Assembly (NCBI GenBank): GCA_006937955.1 | Contig: SSNP01000248.1 | Span: 67,501 to 131,500 of the forward strand | DNA from: Pachypanchax playfairii | Lineage: Eukaryota; Chordata; Actinopteri; Cyprinodontiformes; Aplocheilidae | Direction: 5' to 3' | DNA: 64,000 nucleotides | Shown: piece after piece, positions 11,637-22,011 of the stretch | Numbering within the stretch: position 1 is the stretch's first letter | How the letters are laid out: the number at the start of each line of letters is the position of its first letter | The notes under the pieces: model-generated | What the model was told of the DNA's origin: nothing | The model's database searches: none | Seen by the model: only the letters and a program-made list of their open reading frames with translations | Translations under genes and position numbers: made by a program

Positions 11637-13008
11637 AATCTACCCTGGGAGATGCAACACTAACTGTCACAGTGTGCTGGAATGATCCACGCGTCTGTCT
11701 GTGTCCTTATCGCAACAATCACTGCATCCATTTTTGCGCCGTGTTAAGACATGCTTTTCAAAGGCGGTAAAATTAGAAGCTGCAAACAGTTTCAGGTTTG
11801 ATAAATCACACTGCGCCTGGAGCGCCCTCTTATTTACATGTTCTCCTCCCAATATTTTGCACCTTCAGAAACGACCACATTGCATATTAATCAAGGGCAA
11901 AAGCTCAAAAAGGACTTTGTGCGTCTAGCAGCAGGTTTAACAGGCACAGTTTGAAATCCCCCCCGTTGCTTGTTTTTGTGGAAGCTGAGCGGTTTGCACC
12001 TGTTTTAAAAAGACCGTATCATATAATAAAACCTTACTGTTTGAGTTATATTCACTTCATTTGTCCTGAAATATAACTTATATTCTCGAGTTATTCTATG
12101 ACCAGGAAGTAAAAACGCTCGGTTTACCTAAAACCCCGCCTCCCAACTGTGAGTGCGATTGGGCTGTTTAGAAACATTAAATAAACTTCCGTAACTCTCG
12201 CAGCCAAATGCGCATTTTCGACTAGACATTTTTAGAATGAAATACAACAAAATGGAGGTGCTAATTTGTCAGAGTACGCTCGGTGGTGAGGAGCGTCTGG
12301 GGGGAAGGATGGTCCACTCACAACTGGATGCGATCCGACCCGGGAGATGACACCAAGACTGGGATCAGACGGGTGAAGTGAGACAGGTCGTAGGCGAGGA
12401 GCGGGTTTCTGGGGGTAGCGACCGTAGTCGCTGACTGCGAGACCAGCAGCCGAGAACGAGGCGCCAGAGAGAGAGAGATCGACCGGGACAGATCTGAGGT
12501 CTGAAGCTGGATTAATGAGGCGTTTAAACTGCAACACTGAGGCTAACAGGAGCTCGTGACAAACGGGACGTATGACTGAGTGCTGGCAGGGTGAGTGACT
12601 GTGTCTTTTATCCGGTGGTGGGACGGGCTGCGGTGACGTGGAGCTCAGCTGTAAAGCTGGATTCATACTGACATGTGATTAGCAGGGTCGAGTTGATAAG
12701 TCTTTATTAGTAGCTCATGCTAATAAAGAGCAGCAGGTGGTTGAAGTGTGGGAACTCTGGGCTGTGGGTTAGACATCTGCCATGATGAGTTCCTGACAAA
12801 TTGTTTCGGACTCTCGCAGCTCGCCTCGTACCTACTACAGGGGCAGCAGGGATTGGTCAGGAACTTCCTGATACGACACCGTGACGTAAAGGGGCTCAAT
12901 TCAGCCGTTTTACATGAGCGAGTAAAGCAGCTGCTCAGAGCGCAGGTTTCAGCAGGATTACTCGGGAATGCACAAATTAAGCCAAAAATCACTCTGGAGG
13001 TCTTTTAA

Positions 13009-13732
13009 ACCAACACTAAGTAACTTTTCAACCTTCATGAAATAGTTTCATAACTTCTGTGATTATATGGCGACTTACAACAAGTTGAATGACACCTCTG
13101 TCATGGCTTGAGGGGGTCTGTATCGCTTTCACTGGCACTAAACAACTTTGAGGAGGATGGTGGGAACCCTGCCACACAAAAAACTACGAATGGATAGGCT
13201 GCTTTTCGGCATACGTCACTTCCCCTTTCCCCATTCGTCATAAACACGGAACTCGATGCGACCTGTTACGCGCAACTGCAGCTAACATGGCAGAAGCCCC
13301 GAAAAAATGAAAAGTTTTGTCTGAAGAGACAAATAAAAGAAAAAGGGAGAGTAACCGGATAAAAGGACAGTCAAGAATCAACATAGGCCCGGCTTTCACT
13401 CGCTGGCGTGAGCTCAAAGTCGAGGAGGGATTTCCGACTGATGCTGCCGTGGCTCTGTTCCTGCTGGACTAGTAAGTATCTTTCTATTCTCAAATCAAAA
13501 TGCTAATGCCAGCTTTCGGAAATTTGCATGGAAGTAATAACTGGCCACCAGGTTGACAGTTCATTCACTCAGCCACTGGAAACCGAACTGCTGGCGGACG
13601 GGGTATCTGGATTTTACGACGCTATGCGCTGGTGCTCATGGGAAATGCAGGCTTTGTTCACGTAAAATAATACCGCTTTTGTCCAGTGGCGCCGCCAAAA
13701 TAAACCTAAACTGAAAGCTCCTAAGTACTGCT
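13009..13732 (+). mobile_element. element G: TTAA-flanked insertion in family B copy 1
   Basis: It lies between duplicated TTAA (13005-13008 and 13733-13736); family B copy 2 has a single uninterrupted site here. Inside the TTAAs, ACCAACACTAAGTAACTT and AAGCTCCTAAGTACTGCT form imperfect inverted repeats. It carries an exon-like ORF (13287-13471). The termini resemble those of the element at 35273-35936. Kolobok or piggyBac type by target site. Confidence 0.7.
13287..13471 (+). pseudogene. exon-like ORF in element G with premature stop
   Basis: ATG at 13287 starts MAEAPKK, then an in-frame TGA (13308-13310), then a basic stretch and INIGPAFTRWRELK followed by GFPTDAAVALFLLD. The frame reaches a GTAAGT donor (from 13472) that splits a likely Tyr codon. 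The 'IGPAFTRWRELK...DA-VALFLLD' pattern recalls a sequence common in transposon-derived predicted proteins of fish, but I cannot name the family. One stop makes this copy non-functional unless read through. Confidence 0.5.
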
Positions 13733-13806
13733 TTAAATAAAGAAATAGCATCATAACATGGTTAAAAGCTCCAAAAAGTTGATTTTTCATGATACAGGAC
13801 CTTTCA

Positions 13807-14535
13807 CAACCACAAACCTTTGATAAATCAGGCCCTAACTGAAAGCTCTTTTTTCACGTTAAGTATAGTTCTTTTAGCTCACTTGTGTTATTATTGGGCT
13901 CATGATTTGTTATTAGGGAAGAACTTCACTGGTCTGGTGTTAAAAAAATGTTGTCCACACAAACGTTTATATAATCAGTAATAGCTCTGATGTCATGTCC
14001 ATGTGATTCACAAAGTGCATCCCAGTCTGTATCCTTCATCTGAAAAAGAAGGTCATCACAGGAGGCCAACTTCTTGATTTAATTAAGAATTGCATACTTT
14101 ACAAAGGACTTCAGAAAAGTTAGAAAGAAAATGGTGTTTCAGTAAGCTGGACAAGTTTTATTTAACCTGAGTAGATAGTCTACTCACATGAAGGGGAGTT
14201 CTTCACAAAGTCAGAACTGAGTATTATTCATCCCTCATAGAGGAGAAGAGGAACAACGCCATGTTTTATTTTAGTTCTGTTGGCAGACTAGTAAAAAATC
14301 AGACTTCTGTAGAACCGTGTATCCCTATAATCCTCATCAGTGATGACTTTATGAAATTCTTCACAATTTAAACAGTTTCAATCAGATAAAAAATCTATAA
14401 TGTCTTTCCCACTATTGTAACTGGTTCGTTGTCCAATGGTTTGAGGAGCAGAATTAGAATCGGAATCATGTTGAGACACTTTCTGTCCTGCTGAGCTTAA
14501 CAAGTTAAGTTATAGCTTCTTCTAAACCATCAACA
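13807..14535. other. no recognisable gene
   Basis: AT-rich sequence leading into LINE-like sequence. It may be an older part of the same LINE, but I could not read an RT frame here. Confidence 0.35.
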
Positions 14536-15180
14536 TGTATGTTAGATCCTGTTCCAACTGAACTGGTTAAAGAGGTTTTTCATCAATTTACACACAGATA
14601 CTGGACATTATCAATATATCTTTAATGAATAGATATGTGCTCAAGACTTTAAAAGTTGCTGTAATTAAACTTTTACTTAAGAAACCTGATCTTGACCCAG
14701 GATCTCCTGGTAATTATTGACCTATATCCAATCTACCCTTCATCTCAAACATTCTGGAAAAATTACGTGATAATTTTATGATAACAATGAAACAGCATTG
14801 GTGAAAGTTCCTAATTATATTCTCATGTCCTCAGAACTGCATTAAACTGGTTTAAATTACATATATATATATATATATATAGTTATCTTTAGTTATCTTT
14901 AGTTATCCTGCTATAAACTTATACTCTCAGAGGACATACTGACCACAGTTTTATCTGCTGTCTTCGCTCTGCATGTTTGTATTTATTATTTTTTTCTGCT
15001 ATTAACTTCAGATATGTTTATCTTTCCATATGAATGCTGACTCGTAATTGTCTGGTTCATATGTGTACCCTTCCATGCGTCATCACCCTCCTTCCTTGAC
15101 TACTGAGATAAACAAAACTGCTGTCTTTACTGTGTGGAGTCATTCATTTATTACAACAAACAAGACCTGGCAGTGAAAGG
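14536..15180 (+). mobile_element. L2/Maui-like LINE fragments
   Basis: A broken frame from about 14536 reads LDPVPTELVKEVFHQ, then (after frame changes) a stretch corresponding to 'LLKKPDLDP..L.NY.PISNLPF.S.ILEK', the RT-domain entry region typical of fish L2-clade LINEs. Several stops and shifts show it is dead. An (AT)n run (14861-14881) interrupts it. The text from about 14900 to 15180 seems to be another LINE-associated piece, less certain. Confidence 0.55.
14861..14881. repeat. (AT)n microsatellite
   Basis: An uninterrupted AT dinucleotide run of about 21 bp inside the LINE fragment. Confidence 0.95.
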
Positions 15181-17343
15181 TAACACACCTGAAACTATGT
15201 TGTGGGATGATGGTGACCGTGTGAAGTACTGTTGTAGCAATTATTAACAGACCAGAAATTAGTCACATGACAAATTTGTTTTCCAGTAAAGTTTGTGAAG
15301 AAATTTCTGTGACAAAAGTAAATCAGATGATGGTTCTCCCACTTGCTTCATATTGATCTCACATCTAATCGTACCATAACAACACTCTTAAAATGCTTAT
15401 TAAATGGTTGGTATTACATTATATCACTAGCTAAACTGTAGCTGGTTAGATGCCTTATAATTTTGTTTGTGTAGTAGGTGGTCTGTTAATAGTTAAACAG
15501 CTGGCTGATCACTTCTGCTATGTGAAGCTGATGAAGTTTCAGTGAAAAGCAAAGCAGAATTAGGCATGAAAGGCTTTATAAGTAATCTAATACCGAAGAG
15601 GAAGTCAGGGAAAATTAAAGATTTAACTTAGAGCTCTTCAAAAACAAAATCCTGACATTAGGACAGTATGTAGCCTGCTGCAACAGCTGATCCAGGAGTC
15701 TTAGGAGTTTCCACATAAATGGCCCCAAAATTAAGAACATGTGGCGCTTTAGGAGAAAGATTCTACCCCCACACCAAAACTGAAAAGAAAAGAGACAGAA
15801 AGGATAGCGCCTGCTTCACATCTGCCAAGACAAACAAAAAGAAGAGGGGGCTGGTGAGTGGCTGGGGGTGGGGGTAAATCTTCAGGCTAATGAATGAGCA
15901 CTCCCAAAAATATGTCACCCACTGGCCCTGCACGTGGTAAACATTCATTTCAAGCTGTATAAGGGGCCTTTGTTAGCTGCCACCCCTCAAAATCCCTACC
16001 CCCCAACAATAAGGTAACCACAGTAGAAATCTTATGGCTGCTGCTGTTGTCCCTCTATTGTCCTGCTAGCATGTGTCACCAACAATCCTGAGTTGTTTCA
16101 AGAAAAAGGGGCTGTAATGTGTCTGGGAGCCTGATGAGTTTGACGCCCTCCTGATTCCTGAGTTAACTATGGTATTAGTGACCCATGTGAGGAGGAGCTC
16201 ACTCACTTCCAATCCTGTTTTAAGTGGCAACTTTTAATGAGTTTGTTTGAGAGACATTTACTTTATCTCAACATAAATATAAGTAGTTCTTGGGATTTGA
16301 CAGATGTTTTTTAAATGACAGGTGGGGTTAGAGTTTTATTACAAAAGCTTTAGAAGTTATTAACGAGTTCCAACAACATGCTGGGCAGTGGTACCAAGTT
16401 ATGAAAAGAGGGCGTAAACCCGTGGAGGCTATTATACAGCCTTACAAACAGGTTATCAGGTATCAGCACAGCATATGCCAGGCGTGTGTCCCACAGAGAG
16501 GAGGCCTTTTGCTCTGTCTCAGCATGAATGCCCATGGTGTAAAAGTGCCTATGATCATCTGGAACAGGCCCTTTGTGTTTGTGCATGAAATTCAACACGA
16601 CTGCTTGTCTTTTGAGGCTAGCCAGAGAAGTCGATTTGCTTTGTAGCAGACAAAACCAGGCAGCAGAGTGCCTGCAGATTAATGGATACCTTTGTAGTGT
16701 TTGTCAGCACTGCTCTAATTTACAGAGAAGGGTCAATGACAACTTGCTGCAGAGAGTATCGACTAGATGCTCTTGATTTTTGAGGCTCATTATTTTTGTA
16801 TGTGATGTAACAGCTACAACAGGGGACTGGTTAAAAATCTGGAACTCCAGACACAGTTACAAATGGCTTTGTGTTCGCCACCCTGTGAGAATTGATTTGA
16901 TTTTTCTTTCTTACTGAATATTTGGTGACGATTTGACATAGTTTGGCTTCTTTGAGAGAGCTGCTAAAGAATTTTGGAGAAAGCAAATAAGGTCAGTGGT
17001 GAAAGCACACAGTACATACAAGACAAGGGCCATACAGCTTAGAGAGTGTATACAAGGAAGTTTTAAAGACTCATTTCGAGGAAAATTGTATTTTCGTTTT
17101 GTTAACACGTTCTTATGGAATTTTTCTGATGCCAGAGGAAAAGTCGTAAAAAAATAAGATCACAATTGCATTTCTCTGTATTTCTGCATTCAAATCACTG
17201 TGAATCAGTGCCAGACTCTTAAATACATCTTAAAGAGACTGGATTGTTGACGTAAAAAAATCCACTGGGCGATTCACAAGCTCCTGTTCTGAGCTAGCAT
17301 GAACAGAGAGTTCTCAGCAACATGTCCGAGGGGATCAGCCACA
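15181..17343. other. spacer with candidate conserved noncoding stretch
   Basis: No element ends are visible. The part about 16330-16780 is free of simple repeats and balanced in composition, with medium-length ORFs open on both strands without domain resemblance. Such low-repeat islands upstream of a developmental protocadherin could be conserved noncoding elements, but this is a guess from texture only. Confidence 0.25.
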
Positions 17344-17440
17344 CCAATGGTGCGTTCACACCGCCCAACGCGTCCAGACAGCAGGGCAGCTAGATTACAT
17401 GTAAAGTCTATGGTACTAAGCAGCAGGTGGGCATCAAGTG
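17344..17440 (+). mobile_element. solo left end of element D family
   Basis: 'AATGGTGCGTTCACACCGCC' and the following roughly 75 bp ('cagcagggcagctagattac', 'tctatggtactaagcagcag') match the left end of the complete element at 50872-51554. The remainder is missing. Confidence 0.75.
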
Positions 17441-18033
17441 GGCAAGTTTTTTGCAGTCCAAAGACAATCAGAGTTAATTAAAGGTAAGAACAAAAGAGAA
17501 GTGTTCATAAGTTTTACAGTATGAGATCAGCTCATCATGAATGCTGCGACACTCACAAGTGTAATTACAACCTGTTGAACTCTAAAGTTACAGATTCAGA
17601 AATGTACAGATATAATTTAACTTTGTCTTTTATGTTTGTTTGTTCTGTGTTGTGGAGCGATGTTCATGTGACACCATAGAACTCATGCCATGGTACACAA
17701 TACCACGGTGTACTACAAAAACATATCAAGACTTTTGATTCCAATATGTGTTAATAACAACTAAGTCTTTTGCACAAGCTGTAACTATATTTTCCAGTTA
17801 ACACCAAAGTGAAGATTATCCATTTTCAGCATGATTGTGGGTATTTATTTGATCCAGTCCTCCAAAAAACTATAAACACGGAGCCCTTGTAAATGATACA
17901 GACCAGTAATAATAATCCCTCTATCTATCTGTCTAGTGTCTTCTGCTTATCAGAGTTTGTGTTGTGGAGATGTGCAACACATTAGATTTAGATGGTTGCA
18001 GTTCAGCACAATCCTGTTAATCAGTCATCAACA
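17441..18033. other. no recognisable feature
   Basis: AT-rich spacer. No coding or repeat feature recognised. Confidence 0.4.
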
Positions 18034-18899
18034 GAAACCACTAGGGCTGGAACGATACATTATCCTGCGATACAATCATACATGTCAACTCTCCCGATTT
18101 TCCCGGGAGACTCCAGAATTTTAGTGCCCCTAAACCGAACATTTCCCAGAGCCAACTTTGTCCCGAATTTCTCCCGATATCCGACACTTTCCGCCGTCCG
18201 TTGTTTTTGACCAGCTATTTATAGCGATAACACCTGAAGGACCGTCTTACAAACAGAGATTACATGCTGCAAATGGTCCCACGTAGCTGCATACGCGACT
18301 ATCAAACCCCCGCTGCGACACTACTACTATCACAGCCCCCCCTGCTCCGGCGCACCTCATTCACGGCCTCCCTAATTCTCCATAAATGTCTTCCTAGTTT
18401 TGAGTTCTCAAGGTTGACATGTATGGATACAATATTTTGATACATTGCTCACGATACGATACACGATACGATACATTAAAACTTTTCTTTGTTTTGCATC
18501 TTCAACAAAACAAAACTCTCTGGATAATATTTATTTTGCTTTGATACTATGACAATGGGTGAAACAAACTCACTCATTCACTTTTAAATCAGTTTGTAGT
18601 ATTTTATTAGCAACACTATGTCACAAAATAAAATTCTTACTTAGAAATATGTAATAAGAGTTATTTAATAAAGCTTTATGTATTTTTAGTAGTTGCTCAT
18701 CACACTAATATTGCAGATACAAAGCAACTGATTCACTTTCACAGCAGTTCAGAGTCTTTCTTCTTGTCCCGCCTTGTGGTGGTCAGTATAGCACGTTTAC
18801 TGTATCGATATTATCGACATTGGACCTCACAATACAATATTGCTCCCTGTATCGTGATACAACGACACATCGGTGTATCGTTACAGCCCTAGAAACCAG
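18034..18899. mobile_element. hAT-type element with TSD, hosting a second element
   Basis: The element is 18042-18891, from TAGGGCTGGAACGATACA to TGTATCGTTACAGCCCTA, flanked by 8-bp duplications GAAACCAC (18034-18041) and GAAACCAG (18892-18899). Internal GATACGATACA-type repeats are typical of this MITE style. No transposase frame is present. After removal of the nested element (18077-18425) it is about 0.49 kb. Confidence 0.85.
18069..18433. mobile_element. nested hAT-type MITE with exact 8-bp TSD
   Basis: The element is 18077-18425, CATACATGTCAAC to GTTGACATGTATG, flanked by exact GATACAAT duplications (18069-18076, 18426-18433). The host sequence is continuous once the element and one duplication are removed, so it inserted after the outer element. 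Confidence 0.9.
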
Positions 18900-20655
18900 G
18901 TGTGTTGATGTTGTGTGTTCTTGATACAGTTTCATCAACCCGTTTTCTGTGGAACTGTTTTTAGGGGCCAAATTGACAATGAAAGACTCAAAGTAAAACA
19001 GAAATACATCACTGAGCTCAGGCTTCTCCAAAGCGGAGCATGTCAGATTAGCTTTAATTTCTGTGGATCTCTGTGCATATAAAATAATCTGATTTAATGC
19101 TGAGTTGGGGTCTTTGCAACTGAAGTGCAGTTTTTTCTAAAGGCCTGACATCAAAGTTTTAAGTCTCTTTAATGAAAGAGAATGAAAGATCAATGTTTAA
19201 CAATGACTGATAGAGACACAAGAGGAAAGGAGAATCCAATTTGCAGCTTGCACAGTTGCACATCTGTCATCCTACATTCTGTATGTGGTTGTGTAATTCT
19301 GTCATCTTTTCACTGTCACAACATCAAAACAAAACTTTTATTTAGAACTACTGATATGCCTTTCCTCTACAGAGGTTCACACTGTATGCTCAGGGTGCAA
19401 CAGAACCTAAAACCTGCAGGTTTTCCAAATGGAATAAATCCTGAAACACAGGGAACATGACACATTGAAGAGTATACCTCTTTGCACACAGAACATGAAA
19501 ATTTAATGCAACAAATCCTCATTCAGAGAAATTTTCTTTGTCACTTTTTATCCCCAGACTGAAGTAAAATGGGAATCGCATGATCGTGCAGGAATTCTGA
19601 GACACAGACTGCAGAGAGTTAGTTTAGATGCAAAGAAAACTCAACCAACAACTAACTGGTTATAAAAATTTCAGTGAGACTGTCAGGTTTAACCATCACG
19701 TCTCCACCGAGAGTTCCAAAGATTGGCAACAAGATTGTGGCAATCTTGCCTGATGCTGACAAAACAACTCAGATCCACTGGGACACAGAGTCCTCAACAC
19801 CTCTGAGCCTCTGCTGTGATGGCGTGGGGTCCTGTTCGAAGTCAAGTTAAAACCTTAAACTCTTGCTCCTCACATATCACCACTGCGTCTTTATTGTTAT
19901 TGCAATGCTTGAGTACTGCCACGTTTTGTATTTTAGGACTTCAGAAAAACACTGTTTTCTTCTGCACAGAGTTTGGGTTTGTAAAGAAATGTTTTCATTT
20001 AGAAACCGAAGCAAGGAACAAAATACTAAAAATAAAAGATCTAGACAAAGTTTGGTTGGAGATATTTTGGTTTAGGCACATAGTTTGTGTCAAAGTAACA
20101 TCCACATGAAAGGCAGGACTCGTTGTTCCAAACGTCCAAACTGTTGGTGACACTTTTGTCTTCACTCTGGTGCCATGTCTTCTTCCACTAAGACACAGGA
20201 CCTGGCAATGCACATGATACAAATGGCACAAACCACCCAGTTCTGATGCTAAAAATCTGCTTCCAACACAGGTTGGACGACAGGAAAGGGTTCACTCCCA
20301 TGTGACATTCTTGTGGGATCTCTGGAGTTTCAGCCCATTTGAGTCCATCTGGCTACCAGTGCACAGAACATACCAACTGGGTGGATGGAAGAACTGCTGT
20401 TTGACATGAAAAACTATTTTTAGATGAGATGATAGACTTTGATGACACAGATTGAATGAACAGGATTTGGGTTTTCCTTGTTCAGGCAGCACAGTTGAGT
20501 GAGGAAGGATCTACCGCAAGCTGTTACCACAAGGACAAGTTTTTGTTGTTTCACGTTGGTGGACTTCTCAAAAAAACCCAAAGTACCTCATTCATGTTTG
20601 TGTACTGCTCTTGTGTTGATTATGAATGAAATCACAGACCTTTCGCACCACTTGC
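18900..20655. other. spacer, no recognisable gene
   Basis: Short ORFs on both strands only (for example 19816-20109 +), none with a domain signature. No terminal repeats found. Confidence 0.4.
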
Positions 20656-21160
20656 TAAAGCTGGATTCATACTAATGCAGCTCCGACGAGACACGCACCG
20701 CCATGATACGACGTCGTATGGGCTCTCAAACTGCCTCGGATTGTCCTTTTGGAGTCACGCTCTGTTTTCTAACTTTCCGATGGCTCACGTCGGATGAGGC
20801 ACGTCTGTGATTGGTCAGCAAAACAACCCAACATCATTTCCGGCACAACGTAGCTTCCCTTTTGTAAACAGAGTGAGTGTTGACAGTCTTAAAGACAAAT
20901 TTGTCCTCATTAAAAGAGGTCTGAAGGGCAGCAGTGGCGATGCCGGTGGCCGTAAAGTCCCTGCTTTTTATTTGTTCCTCTTGTGGTTGGAACCACACAT
21001 AAAGCACCGGGAGACCTCTAAGTAAGGAACGCGCCTCCTGTTGTCCTGGTGGAGAATTTCTTTACAACAGGGTCGGAGTAGTATGAACTGAAACTGGGTC
21101 CGTCAGTACGCTGCCGTGTGGGAGCACATTTGCCTTTATGTTAATATGAATCCAGTTTAA
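20656..21160 (+). mobile_element. element E: PIF/Harbinger-like with TAA TSD
   Basis: The element is 20659-21157, from AGCTGGATTCATACTAA to TTAATATGAATCCAGTT, flanked by TAA at 20656-20658 and 21158-21160. A 3-bp TAA duplication and a MADF exon inside (20872-21021) both point to PIF/Harbinger. No transposase exon, so nonautonomous. Confidence 0.75.
20872..21021 (+). pseudogene. MADF-domain second exon inside element E
   Basis: The open stretch runs from a pyrimidine-rich AG acceptor (AG at 20870-20871) to a GTAAGG donor (from 21022). It reads VDSLKDKFVLIKRGLKGSSG, then a short link and FYLFLLWLEPHIKHRETS. This is the C-terminal half of a MADF domain ('SL-DKF...L.FL.PHI.HRET'). The first half is absent here; a matching first half is in element C (8855-8964), although the two elements have unrelated ends. 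No internal stop. Confidence 0.7.
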
Positions 21161-21189
21161 GCTGAGAATGCCCATGCTCCACCCAAGTC

Positions 21190-21281
21190 CACATTCCCGA
21201 GTTAGTAATGGAAACACAACCGTACCCAAACCAAACTGAACTAAACCGTACCGATCTCAGTCAGTGGAAAAGCATCATAAT
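21190..21281. mobile_element. truncated end of an element F-like transposon
   Basis: 'cagtcagtggaaaagcatca' followed by TAA closely matches the right terminus of element F ('ctgtcggtggaaaagcagca' + TAA). The left part is missing or unrecognisable. Confidence 0.5.
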
Positions 21282-21362
21282 TGGACTGTGGAGCTCCTCA
21301 GAAGCTGACCATGACCCTATCTTCACCACCTAGGATCAGTGTAACATATCAGTTGAACCAAA

Positions 21363-22011
21363 TAATGCCCCTTTTCCATCGACAAATTGGCACGGCGCGC
21401 TTGAGAGCGGTACAGTCTAGCGCGGATCAACTCACTTGAGGCGGTGGAAACATAAAGCGGACGTAAGTGGGGATATGGGCGTGCCCATCTGGCTATGAAA
21501 AGTGGCGCGCAAAAGTCTTTGTCCACGACGTCACAGCGCGTGAAACAACAACAACAATGGCGGATATACGTGTGTTTTTGTACTTTGCACTCTGTGGTTC
21601 ATTTTGGTTGGTTAGATTTTTGGTTCTTGTGGAGGAAGTCGCCATTGTCCAAAGTCAGTTGTATTTTAAAATAAAATATTTGTATGGTTGCTGGGAGTTT
21701 TTTTTAAAGCCTTTTGCGGGAGCGCTTCTATATCACACCACGTGAACGCCACACACAGCCGGGCCAATCAGGGGCTACCACTACGTTGGTAGTTGTGTCA
21801 CTGGTAGCAGTTCACTGGACCAATCAGTAGACAGGTGGGCGTGTGGGCCCGCTTTGGGCCGCTTCAGACCACCAAGGAGGTGGTCTGAAAAAAGAGGCCG
21901 GGTTGGCAGGAATGATGTGGTTAAGACCTGAGAAAGGTGGTGGAAAAGGGTCCGCAGGGGGCTAAAGTGAACCGAGCCGCACCGTGTTCTGTCGGTGGAA
22001 AAGCAGCATAA
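21363..22011 (+). mobile_element. element F: PIF/Harbinger-like with TAA TSD
   Basis: The element is 21366-22008, from TGCCCCTTTTCCATCGACA to TGTCGGTGGAAAAGCAGCA, flanked by TAA (21363-21365, 22009-22011). It holds one open stretch starting with ATG near 21557 (MADIRVFLYFALCGSFW and onward), which I do not recognise. It could be a leftover exon. Nonautonomous. Confidence 0.7.

Larger units (their letters stand above)
12005..13806 (+). mobile_element. family B TTAA-type element, copy 1, split by element G
   Basis: The left terminus 'TTAAAAAGACCGTATCAT' pairs with the right terminus 'ATGATACAGGACCTTTCA', the complement of TTAAAGGTCCTGTATCAT seen at the start of copy 2 (61103). Copy 2 is inverted and lacks the insertion. 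The B sequence is 12005-13008 plus 13733-13806. Both copies keep overlapping open frames on both strands in the GC-rich middle (here 12748-13008 + and 12720-12992 -), but these resemble no domain known to me. Confidence 0.75.

Noticed and set aside
12232..12666. 144-codon minus-strand ORF
   Set aside because: It lies inside transposon family B; copy 2 has only pieces of it, and it resembles no domain.
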